From a virus, in the IMG/VR virus record IMGVR_UViG_3300046028_010391, positions 1-59,728 of that record: 59,728 nucleotides of DNA. One strand, 5' to 3'. A program made the translations under genes and the position numbers. The notes under the pieces are model-generated. The model searched no databases. It saw only the letters and a list, made by a program, of their open reading frames with translations, and was not told where the DNA came from. Of this stretch, positions 23,753-31,987 are shown in pieces; the first letter of the stretch is position 1; each line of letters begins with the position of its first letter.

Positions 23753-26575
23753 ATGAGTAATATAATAGGAGAAGGTTTTGATCCAAAAATAATAGATCAA
23801 ATAAAAGTCCGTCAAAAAATTTATGGTTCTAAAAATAGAAATAATGAACAACTTTCATATTTAAATGCTAGAACAGGTTGGTGTAAATTAATTTCTTCTG
23901 TTGATATTGAAAATGTTAATGATCCTAATCTTAGAGGTATAAAAGTACAACCGGGAGCTAATTCATTTGAATTTGCTTCTCAATTTGTATTGTTTAATGG
24001 TACTTCAAAAAACAACATCACCTTAGATAATGATAAAAACTTTGTAAGCAGTGAAATAGTACAAAGATCAGGTGTGTGGCCAGGGACTGGTAATTATAAT
24101 GATTATGCTTACGGTTTAGGGGGTAATGAGTTTGGTTTAAGACCAATGCCTGGTATTATTCAAGCATCAACTAAAAGTGAAAACCGAGGTTCTTTAAGAA
24201 CTTCTACTATTAATATCAAAGCTCACAGTAGAGAACAATTTGATATAATTGATTTATTATATCTTCGATTAGGATTTACTATGTTATTAGAATGGGGCAA
24301 TAGTTCTTATTTTGACAATAATGAAAATTACATTAATGACAACCCTCACAGTCTAGCAGATGATTTCCTTTTAGGAAAAATAAAATACGAAAATTTTCCT
24401 CAAAAAATTAGAGAAAAAATATTAGCATCTAATGGTAATTACGATGCTGTTGTAGGTAAAGTAGTTAATTTTAACTGGACGTTTAATAGAGACGGAAGTT
24501 ATGATATAACTCTTATCCTAAGAAGTATGGGAGATGTAATTGAATCTCTTACAACTAATATTATACTCCCAGGTAAACCAGTAGTTAATACCCCCAAACC
24601 AGTAGGTGAAGAATCTTCAGCTCAACAATTTATTAGAGCTCAAGCTAATGTACATTCATTAGGAACTTGGTTATTTAAAAACCAACAACTCTTATCACCT
24701 AAACCAGGAAATAATGCTGGTCAATCTTTTTTAATAGAACAAGATAAAATTGATAGTCCTATTTTTAGTGGATACGATGATAAAGCTACCCCATCAGTTA
24801 CTTTTTTCAAACAATCTTATACTGGAGGGGTTGTTGGAAACCAATACTATGTTAAGTTAGCAACTTTATTAGGATGGATTCAAACTAATGTAATTCCATA
24901 TATAGAAGATCCTGAAGTAAAATTACTTAAAATAAATAATAGAGTTAAAGATAATATAATTTATTGTTTAGACAGACAAACTAGTACTGATCCTCGAGTT
25001 TTATTGTTTAAACGTGGTTTTACGTTTAGTAATGGAGATAAAGTAGAATTTGCAGGTGTATGTGATGATTTTTTTGTTACTGAACCTAAAGGATTAAAAA
25101 ACAAGTATGGTTATATAATGAATGCTTATTTTAATATGGTGTTCATTTTGTATAAAATGCAAAGTTTAATAAACTCATCAACAGGTAAAGTAGGTTTATT
25201 AGATTTTCTAAATTCTATAGCATATGGTTGGAACCAATCAACAGGATATTTTAATCAATTAGAATTTGTTGTTGATCCTGATTTAAATGAAATCAAATTA
25301 ATTGACCAAACCGTAATACCTGAAAAAGAATCATTTTTAAGTAATAATGATTTAGTAGTATTTGATGTTTATGGTTATTACGATAGAAAAGGTGATTCAC
25401 ATAGTGGATTTATTCGAGATATAAATTTTACAACTACAATATCTCCTAATTTAGCTACTATGTTAACTGTAGGAGCACAAGCAAACGGATATGTTGTAGG
25501 ACAAGATGCTACAGCATTATCTCGAATGAACAGTGGATTAAAAGATAGATTTAAATCTACTATCTATGCTTCAACCGCACAGAAAAACCAAGAATACACA
25601 GCTGAATCTTTACAAAAAGAATATCAAGATCAAATTTTTGCATTCAACACATATTTAAGAGAATTAGGATCTTTGAATGGAGGTGCTCCTACCTTTAATA
25701 CAATAGCCGTTGATGCTTTTAATAGTGCTGCTCGTACATTCTATGAGTATGACCAAGCATCACAAACTATAAATGCAACTAAAACAAATAAATTTGCTGC
25801 TTCTCCAAACAGTGGATTTTTACCATTTGACTTATCCTTAACAATGGATGGACTTTCGGGTATGAAAATTTATCAAAAGTTTACTATTGATACTTCATAT
25901 TTACCTTCAAACTATCCAACCGCTCTAGAATTTATTATTCGTAGTATTAATCATACTATTTCTGGAAATGAATGGGTAACTCAAATTGAATCATTTGCTA
26001 TTCCTAAGAATCCATTTGGTTCAATAGAAGGAAGTAGTCCTGTGGCTGCAGCATCACAACGTGAAGATACTAGAGGAACAACCCAATCAACAGCCGGAAC
26101 ACCAAACGCTGATAGATTAAGAACAATCTTAACAAGTTTAGGATACCTTGAAAAAGGTAGAGAATTGTCTAATGGTGGAGACATTTCAAGTGATCTAGTA
26201 GATTATGCAGCTTCAGTATTTAGAGAAATTAAAAGACAAATTCCAAGTTTAACAATTACAGTAACTGGAGGTAATGATGCTTACCACCAGAGATTATCTT
26301 ATAAATCTTCCCACACATTAGGTCAAGGATTAGATTTTACAATTTCACCTTTAACAACAGCTAATAAAAATGCAGTTGATAAAATATTAGGTGGATTTGC
26401 CGCTGGTAATCAAAATAAAATAGTTAGTTTTATTAATGAATATGATTACCCATCATCCAAATCAACTGCAGGTCACTTCCATATTAGAATAGGTGGTAAA
26501 GTTGAAAGTACAAGAATTGCTACATTTATAGCTCAAGCAAAGAAAGGACAGTTAACAACTTATACAATAGCATAA
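23753..26575 (+). CDS. Baseplate hub protein with C-terminal M15/VanY-like peptidase domain
   Basis: A 940-residue protein. The first ~770 residues form a large virion domain with aromatic-rich, strand-like segments (for example L-R-L-G-F-T-M-L-L-E-W-G and V-V-N-F-N-W-T-F-N-R-D-G). After a Ser/Thr/Gly linker, residues about 785-940 look like a D,D- or L,D-peptidase of the M15 fold. S-S-H-T-L-G-Q-G-L-D near 852-861 gives the His and Asp zinc ligands, and G-H-F-H-I near 906-910 gives the HxH. This would cut cell wall peptide bridges as the tube enters, replacing the gp5 lysozyme of T4. Combining hub and enzyme in one chain parallels the T4 gp27-gp5 complex. The enzyme specificity cannot be read. 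Confidence 0.7.
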   Translation: MSNIIGEGFDPKIIDQIKVRQKIYGSKNRNNEQLSYLNARTGWCKLISSVDIENVNDPNLRGIKVQPGANSFEFASQFVLFNGTSKNNITLDNDKNFVSSEIVQRSGVWPGTGNYNDYAYGLGGNEFGLRPMPGIIQASTKSENRGSLRTSTINIKAHSREQFDIIDLLYLRLGFTMLLEWGNSSYFDNNENYINDNPHSLADDFLLGKIKYENFPQKIREKILASNGNYDAVVGKVVNFNWTFNRDGSYDITLILRSMGDVIESLTTNIILPGKPVVNTPKPVGEESSAQQFIRAQANVHSLGTWLFKNQQLLSPKPGNNAGQSFLIEQDKIDSPIFSGYDDKATPSVTFFKQSYTGGVVGNQYYVKLATLLGWIQTNVIPYIEDPEVKLLKINNRVKDNIIYCLDRQTSTDPRVLLFKRGFTFSNGDKVEFAGVCDDFFVTEPKGLKNKYGYIMNAYFNMVFILYKMQSLINSSTGKVGLLDFLNSIAYGWNQSTGYFNQLEFVVDPDLNEIKLIDQTVIPEKESFLSNNDLVVFDVYGYYDRKGDSHSGFIRDINFTTTISPNLATMLTVGAQANGYVVGQDATALSRMNSGLKDRFKSTIYASTAQKNQEYTAESLQKEYQDQIFAFNTYLRELGSLNGGAPTFNTIAVDAFNSAARTFYEYDQASQTINATKTNKFAASPNSGFLPFDLSLTMDGLSGMKIYQKFTIDTSYLPSNYPTALEFIIRSINHTISGNEWVTQIESFAIPKNPFGSIEGSSPVAAASQREDTRGTTQSTAGTPNADRLRTILTSLGYLEKGRELSNGGDISSDLVDYAASVFREIKRQIPSLTITVTGGNDAYHQRLSYKSSHTLGQGLDFTISPLTTANKNAVDKILGGFAAGNQNKIVSFINEYDYPSSKSTAGHFHIRIGGKVESTRIATFIAQAKKGQLTTYTIA

Positions 26576-26576
26576 A

Positions 26577-27236
26577 ATGTATTATCCTAAATCCCAAATA
26601 AAAACTAATTTATACACCAATGGGGATGAGTATGTTATTGAATTAACAAAATCTCCATACTCGGGATATTATTACTTAACAAGTACCGGAATAGCATATA
26701 CTGGAAAAACTCCTAATGATAGACCTAATCAAAAATTAATCAAGGTTGAACAAGTAGTATCTGAAACCTTTACATTACCAATAAACCCGAATGTAACAGC
26801 TACTATTTTATCCTCAGATAACCCAGGAGCATTAGATACAGTATCTTTTTCAAATTATACATCAGTATTAAATTATGCCACTTTAAAAAATATAAACATA
26901 TTTAACCCTCCTGTTAAACTATTACCATATTATTCCCCAGTACAACCAACATCACAAGACTATCAAAACGGAGAATTTCAAAGATACTTCGTTAAAAAAA
27001 CAAATGGTATTGTTTATATCGAAATAAACCAAGATCAGTTTGCTAAATTAGAAGCTAAAGATCCCCAAATTGAATTTTCACTTTATGAACCATTTACTAT
27101 AACTTGGGTATTAACGGGAGATAAAGAACAAGTAGCTAAAACAAATAGAAACATAGTAGAATTAGCTGAAAAAAGAAATCGTTTACCTAAATTTGGAGAA
27201 TACCTAAAACTTGATTACCTTAAATACTATAAGTAA
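26577..27236 (+). CDS. Probable baseplate/virion protein, unknown family
   Basis: A 219-residue protein rich in Tyr, Asn and Pro. It starts M-Y-Y-P-K-S-Q-I and has T-N-G-D-E-Y-V-I-E-L, S-G-Y-Y-Y-L-T-S-T-G-I-A-Y-T-G and a final L-P-K-F-G-E-Y-L-K-L-D-Y. I do not recognise it. It begins one base after the hub gene stop and is the last gene before the replication region, so a late structural role is the simplest reading. Confidence 0.55.
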   Translation: MYYPKSQIKTNLYTNGDEYVIELTKSPYSGYYYLTSTGIAYTGKTPNDRPNQKLIKVEQVVSETFTLPINPNVTATILSSDNPGALDTVSFSNYTSVLNYATLKNINIFNPPVKLLPYYSPVQPTSQDYQNGEFQRYFVKKTNGIVYIEINQDQFAKLEAKDPQIEFSLYEPFTITWVLTGDKEQVAKTNRNIVELAEKRNRLPKFGEYLKLDYLKYYK

Positions 27237-27250
27237 AAAGGTTATATTAA

Positions 27251-28531
27251 ATGTTTTGGTTAATAGAGACGGAAGAGCAGATTAATTATTTAATTAGTAG
27301 GGAATATAAAGAAGCATTTATAGAAATTATTCCGCTACACGATAAAGTACATCCTGCTTTAAATGATGTATCCTTAGTTTATTTTAGACCGTCTATAGAA
27401 ACAAAAGGATTTATGTTATGTATTGACCATAGCGAGACTTTAAGTATTAATAAGACGCTAATAAACGCGTTGCTACAAGGAATAGAATGGTTGTGGGTAC
27501 GCGATAAGAAAAACGCATTATATTATTTTCAAATTAAGGGCCTGCGCGACGTAAACATACTCACTCCTCCGTATATACAAGACCAAACACCAACCCACAC
27601 ATACTTTAATAACAAATATCCGGATTATCAAAAAACCAACAAACTTGTGCCGGTAGTTAAGCATTACGAGGTATGTGAACATATTTATAATAAAGTAAAA
27701 CCACATTTTACAAAGGATTTACCCGCGTATTTTGATTTTTACAACAACAAAACCACACTCTCATTCTTTGGAATCGAGAAAAACGGAATAAACATAGATG
27801 AAACAGTTTTTGATCAACACTTTAAACCAACTATCAAACAGCATTCAATTGCAGATGGTAAAGTTTTCACCAGTTACAATCTTTTTACAACAACACGTAG
27901 ACCAAGCAACTCTTTTAATGGCATCAATTTTGCCGCACTAAATAAAGATAATGGCGCAAGGGGGAGCTTCATATCGAGTCATGAGTTTGTGGAGCTTGAT
28001 ATTAGTGCATACCACCCTCATCTTGCTGCTCGTTTGGTTGCCGTGGATTTTAGTGGACAGGATGTACACCAAGTCTTCGCGGACCTCTACGGAACGAGTT
28101 ATCAAGAAGCCAAAGAGCTCACGTTTAAGCAGCTATACGGAGGCGTTTTTAAAGAGTATGCGCACCTTGAATTTTTTCAAAAAGTAAGTAAATTTATTGA
28201 TGATAACTGGAAAGAGTTTAATAACTCGGGACAAGTTATTGTGCCAAATTCAAGTTATTGCTTTAAAAAGAGTGAGCTGGATAATATGAATCCGCAAAAG
28301 TTGTTTAATTATATTTTACAAAACTTGGAAACGGCAACTAATGTTTGTATATTAATGGAAATACATAAGTTGTTAAGAGGCAAAAATACTAAGTTAGTAT
28401 TATATACGTACGATAGTTTTTTATTCGATTACGACGCGAGTGAAAATTTAATTGAGGAAATAAAAGATATTTTTAAAAATAAAGAATTACAAATAAAGGT
28501 TAAGCATGGAAGCAGTTATGACTTTAAATAA
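27251..28531 (+). CDS. Minimal family A DNA polymerase-like protein
   Basis: A 426-residue protein. The C-terminal ~220 residues keep the order of family A polymerase motifs. T-T-R-R-P-S-N (about 213-220) resembles the T-G-R-x-S region. V-E-L-D-I-S-A-Y-H-P-H-L (about 247-258) is motif A with its catalytic Asp. D-V-H-Q-V-F then K-E-L-T-F-K-Q-L-Y-G (about 288-297) is motif B, with the Lys and Tyr in place. L-Y-T-Y-D-S-F-L-F (about 384-392) is motif C, with YDS instead of HDE. The N-terminal 170 residues match neither exonuclease domain. The phage also has a family B replicase, so this may be a repair, gap-filling or modified polymerase, or an inactive relative. It overlaps the next gene. Confidence 0.65.
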   Translation: MFWLIETEEQINYLISREYKEAFIEIIPLHDKVHPALNDVSLVYFRPSIETKGFMLCIDHSETLSINKTLINALLQGIEWLWVRDKKNALYYFQIKGLRDVNILTPPYIQDQTPTHTYFNNKYPDYQKTNKLVPVVKHYEVCEHIYNKVKPHFTKDLPAYFDFYNNKTTLSFFGIEKNGINIDETVFDQHFKPTIKQHSIADGKVFTSYNLFTTTRRPSNSFNGINFAALNKDNGARGSFISSHEFVELDISAYHPHLAARLVAVDFSGQDVHQVFADLYGTSYQEAKELTFKQLYGGVFKEYAHLEFFQKVSKFIDDNWKEFNNSGQVIVPNSSYCFKKSELDNMNPQKLFNYILQNLETATNVCILMEIHKLLRGKNTKLVLYTYDSFLFDYDASENLIEEIKDIFKNKELQIKVKHGSSYDFK

Positions 28532-28964
28532 TCATTACGATATTTATTGGGAGAAAACTCAATTAAATATTAAAGATTTGAACAACAAGTTATTTTGTAC
28601 GTTTGTTGCAGAGGATGTCCTTGATGATATGGTAAACAGCATCGCGGATGCATACACTATAATGTATAATAAAATGTTTGTGTTATTTGTTAAAAGCACA
28701 GGCGAATATGTTATTACTTATAATGTAGACCAGGGCAATGTAGATAATATCCCTCACAACACAATCCTAGTACATAGAAAAAAAGAAACGAATACGTTAT
28801 ACACAATTAACGCTCTTAACACATTGATTAAATCATTAAATGGTGGTGTAGTAGATCCAGCATTTAGAGTGAATTGGCAACATTACAAGAATTGTATTTT
28901 GTTGACTAACACAAATGAATTAAGACAATTAAACACAAAAGTTTACAAAATTGTTGAACTTTAA
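28518..28964 (+). CDS. Hypothetical protein overlapping the polymerase-like gene
   Basis: The frame is open from an ATG at 28506, but the ATG at 28518 has the AGTT-ATG context shared by many genes of this phage and is preferred. This gives 148 residues and a 14-base overlap with the upstream gene. The protein looks globular alpha/beta (M-F-V-L-F-V-K-S-T-G-E-Y-V-I-T-Y, N-T-L-I-K-S-L-N-G-G-V). No family is recognised. It lies between the polymerase-like gene and the SSB promoter, so a link to DNA metabolism is possible. Confidence 0.5.
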   Translation: MTLNNHYDIYWEKTQLNIKDLNNKLFCTFVAEDVLDDMVNSIADAYTIMYNKMFVLFVKSTGEYVITYNVDQGNVDNIPHNTILVHRKKETNTLYTINALNTLIKSLNGGVVDPAFRVNWQHYKNCILLTNTNELRQLNTKVYKIVEL

Positions 28965-28996
28965 TTTGGTAAAGCACCAAATAGTTATTATATTAA
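28965..28996 (+). promoter_or_regulatory. Putative host-type promoter of the SSB gene, with inverted repeat
   Basis: TTTG (28965-28968), 20 bases, TATATTAA (28989-28996); the ATG is at 29022. The -33 box lies in an inverted repeat TTTGGT-AAAGC-ACCAAA (28965-28981), which could be an operator or the end of the upstream transcript. Confidence 0.55.
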
Positions 28997-29021
28997 TATC
29001 ACAAACAAAATTTGATTAGTT

Positions 29022-29849
29022 ATGGACTTAAATGAAATGCGAAATCGACTGTCTTCAATGCAGTCAAAGCAATCTGGTAAAGGCAGCGGAGAGAAAAAAT
29101 CTGTCTTTTGGAAACCCTCAGTAGGTAAGCAAGTAGTTCGAGTTGTACCATCTAAGTACAACAAGAAAAACCCATTTACCGAAATGTATTTCCATTATGG
29201 TATTGGAAAAAATACTATGGTATCTCCAATCAATTGGGGTGAAAAAGACCCAATCGTAGAATTTGCAAAACAATTGCGTAGTACTAGTGACAAGGAAAAC
29301 TGGCGTATGGCTAAAAAGCTTGATCCAAAAATGCGTATCTTTGTTCCTATTGTAGTTCGCGGTGAAGAAAGCGAAGGAGTAAAATTGTGGCAGTTTGGTA
29401 AGGAATTGTATATGGATTTCTTGAACCTTGCTGACAACGAAGATGTTGGTGATTTTACCGACGTAATGAATGGTCGTGATATTACATTGACCACTGTAGG
29501 TCCTGAGGTAACAGGTACAAACTACAACAAAACCACTATCATGCCTAAAGTTAAAGAAACTTTGTTGGCCGATGATAAAGCAACTATTGAAGCATTGCTT
29601 TCAAATCAACCTAATCCTATGGAAGTATTTAAAAAATATCCATATGATGAAATGAAGACAGCTCTCCAAGAATGGTTGTCTCCTGAAGACGAATATTCTG
29701 AAGGTGATATTATCGATGATGAAAAGGAAGAAGTTGTAGAAAAACCTGCTAAAGCTTATTCACTTAAGACCCCTGCGGCTGAAAAAGTAAGTAAGGCAGA
29801 TAAGTTTGATGCTTTGTTCGACGAAGAAGATAACGACTTACCTTTCTAA
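29022..29849 (+). CDS. 32: Single-stranded DNA-binding protein, T4 gp32-like
   Basis: A 275-residue protein (T4 gp32 is 301 aa). The basic N terminus contains M-R-N-R-L-S-S-M-Q-S-K and K-K-S-V-F-W-K-P, followed by an OB-fold core with V-V-R-V-V-P-S-K-Y and F-T-E-M-Y-F-H-Y-G-I. The C-terminal ~50 residues are strongly acidic and end in F-D-A-L-F-D-E-E-D-N-D-L-P-F, the tail that recruits replication and recombination partners. Unlike T4 gp32, no cysteine is present, so there is no zinc site. It coats ssDNA for the polymerase, helicase and UvsX encoded next to it. It has its own promoter and the AGTT-ATG start. Confidence 0.85.
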   Translation: MDLNEMRNRLSSMQSKQSGKGSGEKKSVFWKPSVGKQVVRVVPSKYNKKNPFTEMYFHYGIGKNTMVSPINWGEKDPIVEFAKQLRSTSDKENWRMAKKLDPKMRIFVPIVVRGEESEGVKLWQFGKELYMDFLNLADNEDVGDFTDVMNGRDITLTTVGPEVTGTNYNKTTIMPKVKETLLADDKATIEALLSNQPNPMEVFKKYPYDEMKTALQEWLSPEDEYSEGDIIDDEKEEVVEKPAKAYSLKTPAAEKVSKADKFDALFDEEDNDLPF

Positions 29850-29860
29850 TTTAAACACAC

Positions 29861-30943
29861 ATGGCAAGAAGTAAAAAAAGCGAATCGCTAACGGCTGCTC
29901 TATCCTCTGAACTTAGATCTAAATTTGATTTGACTAAGTTTAAGGAGAAAAAAATGCTTAACTCAAATGTAAAGTTTAAAGAGCAAAAATGGATTCCACT
30001 GAGTCCTGCCTTCCAGGAGGTAACATCAGTACCAGGGATTCCAATGGGCCACATTGTACTTCTTCGCGGACACAGTGATACAGGTAAAACAACCGCTATG
30101 ATTGAAGCAGCGGTTTCAGCCCAAAAAATGGGCGTTTTACCTGTGTTCATTGTAACTGAGATGAAATGGAATTGGGAACATGCTGTCCAAATGGGTCTTC
30201 ATGTAAATGAGATTGTAGACGAAGAAACAGGTGAAATTTTAAATTACGAAGGTAATTTCATTTATGTTGACCGTGAAACTCTACACACTATTGAAGACGT
30301 AGCAGCATTTGTTTTAGATTTGTTAGACGAACAGAAAAAAGGTAATCTACCTTATGATCTATTGTTCCTTTGGGATTCAATTGGTTCAATTCCTTGTGAA
30401 ATGTCTGTTAAATCAAACAAAAATAACAACGAATGGAATGCTGGAGCAATGTCAACCCAATTTGGTAACAATGTTAACCAGAAAATTACATTATCACGTA
30501 AAGAATCATCACCACACACTAATACACTAGTATGTGTTAATAAAGTGTGGACTGCAAAAGCAGAAGTACCTATGGGTCAACCTAAGTTGATGAACAAAGG
30601 TGGATTTGCAATGTGGTTTGATGCTACGTTCGTAGTAACATTTGGTAATATTTCAAATGCAGGTACATCTAAAATCAAAGCGATTAAAGATGGTAAGCAA
30701 GTTGAATTTGCTAAACGTACAAACATCCAGATTGATAAAAACCACATTAATGGTGTTCAATCAAGAGGAAAAATTATTATGACTCCACACGGATTCATTA
30801 ACGATACTGATAAGGAACTTAAATCATATAAAGATGCACACGCATCAGAATGGATGAAAGTACTTGGAGGTATGGATTTCGATATTTTTGAGGAACAAGA
30901 CAATTTTGAACCTGAAAATATCTTTACACAAGAACCAGATTAA
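29861..30943 (+). CDS. uvsX: RecA-like recombinase UvsX
   Basis: A 360-residue protein (T4 UvsX is 391 aa). It has a Walker A motif, G-H-S-D-T-G-K-T-T at about 70-78, and a Walker B-like L-L-F-L-W-D-S-I-G-S near 165. An F-A-K-R-T-N-I-Q-I-D-K-N segment follows. The C terminus is acidic. It catalyses strand exchange for recombination-dependent replication and repair together with the gp32-like SSB encoded 11 bases upstream. The C-terminal frame is followed within one base by the exonuclease gene. Confidence 0.9.
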   Translation: MARSKKSESLTAALSSELRSKFDLTKFKEKKMLNSNVKFKEQKWIPLSPAFQEVTSVPGIPMGHIVLLRGHSDTGKTTAMIEAAVSAQKMGVLPVFIVTEMKWNWEHAVQMGLHVNEIVDEETGEILNYEGNFIYVDRETLHTIEDVAAFVLDLLDEQKKGNLPYDLLFLWDSIGSIPCEMSVKSNKNNNEWNAGAMSTQFGNNVNQKITLSRKESSPHTNTLVCVNKVWTAKAEVPMGQPKLMNKGGFAMWFDATFVVTFGNISNAGTSKIKAIKDGKQVEFAKRTNIQIDKNHINGVQSRGKIIMTPHGFINDTDKELKSYKDAHASEWMKVLGGMDFDIFEEQDNFEPENIFTQEPD

Positions 30944-30944
30944 T

Positions 30945-31982
30945 ATGAAAAGAAAAGAATTGCTTAAACTCCTTGATAATCTTGAGGAGCAGGAAACAGT
31001 CTCCTCAAATCGTTACGATCGTGTACTTTTAATTGATGGTTTAAATTTGTTTTTTAGAAATTTTGCCATGATGAATATAGTAAACCCTCAAGGAGTACAC
31101 GTGGGTGGTTTAGGTGGTTTTATTCGCTCATTAGGATCTTTAATTAATCAAATCCAACCTACATCTGTGTTTGTAGTATTCGACGGGATTGGTTCTTCCA
31201 CAAATAGGAAGAACCTACTCCCCGAGTACAAATCAGGTCGTAATCAACACAGAATTACAAACTGGGAAGTATTTGAGGATTTAGAGGATGAAGATGATGC
31301 TAAGATTAATCAAATAGTTCGTATTGCTCATTATTTAAAGTGTTTACCTGTTAAAACGGTTGCAATTGATAAAGCAGAAGCAGACGATATTATAGCGTAT
31401 TATAGCGATTATCTCCCTTCAACACATGGTTCCAAGGTTTTTATAGTATCATCGGATAAAGACTTTATACAACTGGTAAATGACGATGTTATTGTGTATC
31501 GTCCAATCGAAAAAGAATATTATACTAAAGATACTGTTAAAGAAAAATTCGGTGTATTGGCCGAAAACTTTATTTTGTATAAAATGCTACTTGGAGACAA
31601 TTCAGATAAAGTAGCAGGTGTAAAAGGGTTAGGAGCTAAAGGTTTATTCAAGAAATTCCCTGAATTATCTACTGATATATTAACATTAGATGACATTTTT
31701 AGTATATCAGAAGCTAAGTATAAAGAACATGTTATTTATTCTCGCATCGCTTTTGAACGCGATAGATTAGAACAAAATTACAAAATTATGAACTTAAAAA
31801 AACCTTTATTGGATGATGATGATAAAGAGTTTTTGAGGGAATTTGCTGAAGATGATACTTTAGTTTTGAATACTGAAGCTTTTTTACGATTTTACCACGA
31901 TGATGGTTTAGGTCATTTAATCAAGAATGTTGAGTTTTGGATTAATGACACATTTAAAGTATTAAATAGTTTTAGAAAATAA
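30945..31982 (+). CDS. 5'-3' exonuclease (T4 RNase H / FEN family)
   Basis: A 345-residue protein from the ATG at 30945; a longer frame reaches back into uvsX but lacks support. D-R-V-L-L-I-D-G-L-N-L-F-F-R (about 24-37) is the PIN/FEN N-terminal motif. A-E-A-D-D-I-I-A-Y and V-S-S-D-K-D-F-I-Q-L provide the acidic metal ligands. M-L-L-G-D-N-S-D-K-V-A-G-V-K-G-L-G-A-K-G is the helix-hairpin-helix binding region. It removes RNA primers and flaps behind the fork. It lies between recombinase and helicase genes in a replication operon. Confidence 0.88.
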   Translation: MKRKELLKLLDNLEEQETVSSNRYDRVLLIDGLNLFFRNFAMMNIVNPQGVHVGGLGGFIRSLGSLINQIQPTSVFVVFDGIGSSTNRKNLLPEYKSGRNQHRITNWEVFEDLEDEDDAKINQIVRIAHYLKCLPVKTVAIDKAEADDIIAYYSDYLPSTHGSKVFIVSSDKDFIQLVNDDVIVYRPIEKEYYTKDTVKEKFGVLAENFILYKMLLGDNSDKVAGVKGLGAKGLFKKFPELSTDILTLDDIFSISEAKYKEHVIYSRIAFERDRLEQNYKIMNLKKPLLDDDDKEFLREFAEDDTLVLNTEAFLRFYHDDGLGHLIKNVEFWINDTFKVLNSFRK

Positions 31983-31987
31983 GTTAT

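Noticed and set aside
27243-27250. TATATTAA as a promoter for the polymerase-like gene
   Set aside because: It touches the ATG and the position 20 bases upstream reads CTTA rather than TTG, so it was not called.
30864-30944. Upstream extension of the 5'-3' exonuclease into uvsX
   Set aside because: The added 27 residues overlap uvsX, are not family-like, and a good ATG exists at 30945.
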